Positions 61,301 through 64,000 of a stretch of 64,000 nucleotides of DNA are shown here, piece after piece. The translations under genes and the position numbers were made by a program. Origin of the DNA: Membranipora membranacea (taxonomy: Eukaryota; Bryozoa; Gymnolaemata; Cheilostomatida; Membraniporidae); the NCBI GenBank assembly GCA_914767715.1, contig OU612070.1:23610025-23674024 (forward strand), in the 5' to 3' direction. Numbering within the stretch: the stretch's first letter is position 1; each line of letters opens with the position of its first letter. Under the pieces are notes generated by a model. It saw only the letters and a program-made list of their open reading frames with translations, ran no database searches and had not been told where the DNA came from.

Positions 61301-62153
61301 AGAGTTGCGACCAAAGGCTTGAAAGCTTACGGTACAGGCGTGGCTCACCTCGAGAACCTCATGCAGGACGTCATACAAGAGGTCATCGAGATTCTCAATA
61401 ATAAGGACGGACAACCCATAGACACACATCAGCTCAGCTATGGCTATGTCTGCTCTGTTATGGTGTCTATTGTAAGTGCTTCTTTAGAAGCTGCCATTGA
61501 CTTTTTTGAATCATAGTGAGCAGTGGATATATATTAGGATGAAATATAAAATGTATTTCTTACACTAGATTCTCAGTAATCCACATTGAGATTCTGTAAC
61601 GCTACAATAGTTTCTGTTGATTCACCCATTATTTTATAACTGCATCGCTTCATGATGTTGTATGCCACAGGAAAACATGTGTATTGTGTATTAGGGAGCC
61701 AAAAATGAGACAACTCCATTATGTTTTAAGGTATTTTGACCAGCAAAATTTACCATTGTAGTTAGGTACAGTGGATGAAGTGGCAATTCATTATTTGACC
61801 TTTCATTTCATTCCATACATCTTAGTTGGCTGTTGGCATAATTGATTAGGAACTTAGTATCTTAGCTCTTTTTATATAATATCTATACTGTCCTCAGCCT
61901 ATACCTTTTTGTTTCTATCGTTTAGCTGTATGGTGAGACGCACTCCTTTGACGATCCCATATGTCAGGCTATCCACCAGATGAATGAGAGAATGGTCACG
62001 GCTGCTGACCCCGTTCAGAGCGCTGCCATCATGGATATATTCCCAATCCTCTTCAAGCTACGCCGTTTCTTATTTAATAAAACACATTGCTTTCTGGAGG
62101 AGACTAAAACCATGAGTCACGAACATATCATCAAGAAAATCAACGAGGCTAAG
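58392..62153 (+). CDS. cytochrome P450, N-terminal part (CYP2/CYP17-like), continues past the window
   Basis: Exons so far: 58392-58505, 59820-60018, 60815-60885, 61268-61471, 61926-62153, all in phase, 272 residues. The start MGQLDIIVRY is followed by an ER membrane anchor (VTEVLLTTAVALSSYLVL), a basic and proline-rich hinge (RKIPGPRAVPFFGNIFML), then FAEEYGPVFKISIF. The B-C region holds GTDFQGRPPTPRI. The C-helix is YPLLRRVATKGLKAYG, with Tyr where most family members have Trp. FDDPICQAIHQMNERM and MDIFPIL match the F-G region of microsomal CYP1/CYP2/CYP17 enzymes. The I-helix, ExxR and heme-binding Cys are not in view, so function cannot be confirmed. A SINE starts 15 bp after the last exon's donor and a 1.3-kb fold-back element follows. 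Confidence 0.8.
58544..58766 (+). mobile_element. TIR element family with 5-bp TSD, copy 3
   Basis: A 223-bp element from CAGGCCCGTAGATCTAGG to CTATGGCCCTG, bracketed by TGTTT at 58539-58543 and 58767-58771. Same family as 2049-2306. Inserted in P450 intron 1, 38 bp after the exon 1 end. Confidence 0.65.
59163..59485. mobile_element. hAT-type MITE with 8-bp TSD
   Basis: Ends CATGGGCGTCAGAAGG and CCTTCTGACGCCCATG are perfect 16-bp inverted repeats; GGTAGAAT (8 bp) flanks both sides (59155-59162, 59486-59493). The interior has paired GAGCACCCCTTGG / CCAAGGGGTGCTC blocks. Located in P450 intron 1. Confidence 0.8.
60378..60500 (+). repeat. interspersed repeat, copy 2 of 2
   Basis: Shares TTCCATATCTGGAATAGCAT, GGGCTTGCAAAAATAGCCAG and CTAGAAAT with 17637-17760. 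In a P450 intron. Class not recognised. Confidence 0.5.
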
Positions 62154-62167
62154 GTAAACTATTCATG

Positions 62168-62396
62168 ATCGCTTCTCGGCCTATTGGCTAAGATCAAAGT
62201 GTCACTGCCAATGGCCGATTAGTGCCAGTTCAGTTTTGGCAGCTCGCAGCACACCCAAGTTCAGGAGGTCTTATATGGCCTCGCCTCTAGAACGCAATCT
62301 AGTTTTCTAGGATGTATCACATTCTCAGTATGAGGATTAAGGGCACCTTTCGTCCCCCTTTATGGGCAGCCCGATCTTCTGTTTCTTACTAAACAG
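62168..62396 (+). mobile_element. SINE with a U2 snRNA-derived head, copy 2
   Basis: Starts ATCGCTTCTCGGCCTATTGG, a better match to the U2 5' end (ATCGCTTCTCGGCCTTTTGG) than copy 1, and continues CTAAGATCAAAGTGT. The body is collinear with 6638-6866: both are 229 bp and share AGTGCC, GGCAGCT, CTCAGTA.GAGGA and GGGCAGCCC, ending CTGTTT...AAACAG. A TSD here is short at best (CATG on both sides). It begins 15 bp after a P450 exon donor. Confidence 0.75.
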
Positions 62397-62595
62397 CATG
62401 AAAGCTTGTTTGCAACACAGTTTGATTCTATCTGCTTGTTGCGGAACAATCAAAGAGCTGCAACAGCATGATTAATTTAATTGTGACTGAATATTTGCAC
62501 AGTGCATAAAATATTCGAGATACAAATGACAATTTTTTGTCAAGATAGTTTGATGGGGAATAGGACACCAACAGTTTGGGAATGATGATGATCCC

Positions 62596-63907
62596 TACCG
62601 TGGCCTATAACTGCCAGAGCATGAAGTGAAAACACACATTGACCCACTACAAATTGAGACATTTACCCGCCGCAAATCCATTTCTGCAAAATACCCCGCC
62701 ACAAATCGGTTTTTGCAAAATACCCCGCCGCAAACTCAGACTTTTACCCGCCACAAATTGTTTTCTGCAAAATACCCCGCCGCAAATTCAGAGATTGACC
62801 CGCTGCAAATCGGTTTTGCAAAATACCCTGCTGCATATTCAGAGATTGTCCTGCTGCAAATCAGTTCTAGCAAAATACCCTGCTGCAAATTCAGACATTC
62901 ACCTGCCGCAAATCAGTTCTAGCAAAATACCCTGCTGCAAATTCGGACATTCACCTGCTGCAAATAAGCTCTAGCAAAATATCTTGCTGCAAATCGAGAC
63001 ATTTACCCGCCGCAAATCCGTTTTTACAAAATGACCCGCTGCAAATTGAGACATTTACCCGCCGCAAATCCATTTCAGTACAAATCCAGTACAGCAATAT
63101 GGCACAACTCCAAGACGATCTCTTGCCTGTTGCCTATTTACATATCGGTAATACATCGGTTAAAACAAATAGTCTTTCCTCCATTTGCCACAGGTTAATC
63201 AGCAAATTTGCCACAGGTAAATCAGCAAATTTGCCACAGGTAAATCAGCAAATTTGCAGCAGGGCATTTTGCAAAAACTGAATTGTAGCAGGTCAATGCC
63301 TGAATTTGTAGCAGGTCTTTTTGCAAAAACTGATTTGTAGCAGGTCTTTTTGCAAAAACTGATTTGTAGCAGGTCAATGCCTGAATTTGCAGCAGGTCAA
63401 TGCCTGAATTTGTAGCAGGTCATTTTGTAAAAAATCTTATTTGCAGCAGGTCAATTTGTGAACTTGCAGTAGGTGTATGTCTGAATTTGCAGCGGGTTAT
63501 TTTGCAAAACTTGATTTGTGGCAGGTAAATCTCTGAATTTGCGGCAGGGTATTTTGCAAAAACCGATTTGTGGCGGGGTATTTTGCAGAAATGGATTTGC
63601 GGCGGGTAAATGGCAGTTATAGGCCTTGATTTTGCAAAAACTGATTTGTGGCGGGGTATTTTACAGAAATGGATTTGCGGCAGGTAAATGGCAGTTATAG
63701 GCCACGATTTTGCAAAAACTGATTTGTGGCGGGGTATTTTGCAGAAATGGATTTGCGGAGGGTAAATGTGTCAATTTGCGGAGGGTAAATGTGTCAATTT
63801 GCGGAGGATCATTTTGTAAAAACTGTTTTGCGGCGGGTAAATGTCTCAATTTGTAGCAGGTCAATGTGTGTTTTCACTTCATGCTCTGGCAGTTATAGGC
63901 CACGGTA
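62596..63907. mobile_element. 1.3-kb fold-back element built from internal tandem repeats
   Basis: The termini are perfect inverted repeats for 49 bp, starting TACCGTGGCCTATAACTGCC, and remain about 97 percent alike to roughly 80 bp. The direct repeat TGATCCC (7 bp; 8 if one terminal base is counted) flanks it at 62589-62595 and 63908-63914. The left arm (to about 63075) is made of alternating blocks around CCCGCCGCAAAT, TTTTGCAAAATAC and GAGACATTTA. The right arm (from about 63190) carries the same blocks reversed. A central ~100 bp is unique. The terminal word GGCAGTTATAGGCC occurs twice more inside the right arm (63611 and 63688). Open frames here are by-products of the repeat. Confidence 0.8.
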
Positions 63908-64000
63908 TGATCCCAGCTGTGACAATTTGTCACTGGCTCCATTAACACACGCAACTACTCATCCCCGGAGAGGGGGGATTATCGATTTTCAAACAGGACA

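Noticed and set aside
62626-63281. Overlapping open frames rich in Ala-Ala-Asn and Tyr-Pro-Ala in the fold-back element
   Set aside because: They follow directly from the short DNA repeat, occur in several frames and on both strands, and have no splice or start context.
62640-63860. CRISPR-like array
   Set aside because: Repeats are degenerate, alternate in two block types and reverse direction in the second half; there are no unique spacers, and the DNA is eukaryotic.

Overview
This is a nuclear DNA window from an animal. Every protein gene except one is split by GT-AG introns whose phases join cleanly. Polyadenylation signals are AATAAA. The gene set includes an ankyrin/SOCS-box protein, a rhodopsin-like GPCR, a WDR64 homologue, a SYNJ2BP-like PDZ protein, a Reeler-domain secreted protein and a microsomal P450. 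The DNA is AT-rich with introns of a few hundred bases to about 2 kb. An invertebrate, possibly an early-branching marine one, fits best, but the species cannot be named from the window.

Layout, left to right. 1-1.4 kb: the last two exons of an unrecognised gene (+). 3.8-17.3 kb: a 21-exon WDR64 homologue (+). 19.1-19.6 kb: an intronless GNAT acetyltransferase of the diamine/thialysine type (+). 22.4-23.5 kb: a two-exon divergent class A GPCR (-). 24.8-29.5 kb: EIF4A3, complete in nine exons (-). 29.8-32.7 kb: a SYNJ2BP-like PDZ protein (+), divergent from EIF4A3 across about 310 bp. 35.6-38.9 kb: IMP4 (+). 39.8-41.7 kb: a Reeler-domain secreted protein (-). 43.0-48.3 kb: TDP1, 12 coding exons (-). 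51.4-54.2 kb: an ankyrin-repeat/SOCS-box protein (+). 58.4 kb onward: the N-terminal half of a cytochrome P450 (+), whose heme-binding end lies beyond the window.

The genes do not form a pathway. EIF4A3 (exon junction complex), IMP4 (U3 snoRNP) and TDP1 (DNA repair) are housekeeping genes; the others are structural, signalling or metabolic.

The most unusual content is in introns and intergenic DNA. It holds many short non-autonomous elements with readable ends and target-site duplications (TSDs): two copies of a SINE whose head is the 5' end of U2 snRNA; a 1.3-kb fold-back element built from about 50-bp repeats; two unrelated MITEs that each enclose a tRNA-like Pol III unit; several TIR families with 5-, 8- or 9-bp or TA duplications; and an inverted duplication that copied part of the TDP1 first exon. 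Coordinates and exon phases were worked out by eye. No database search was run.
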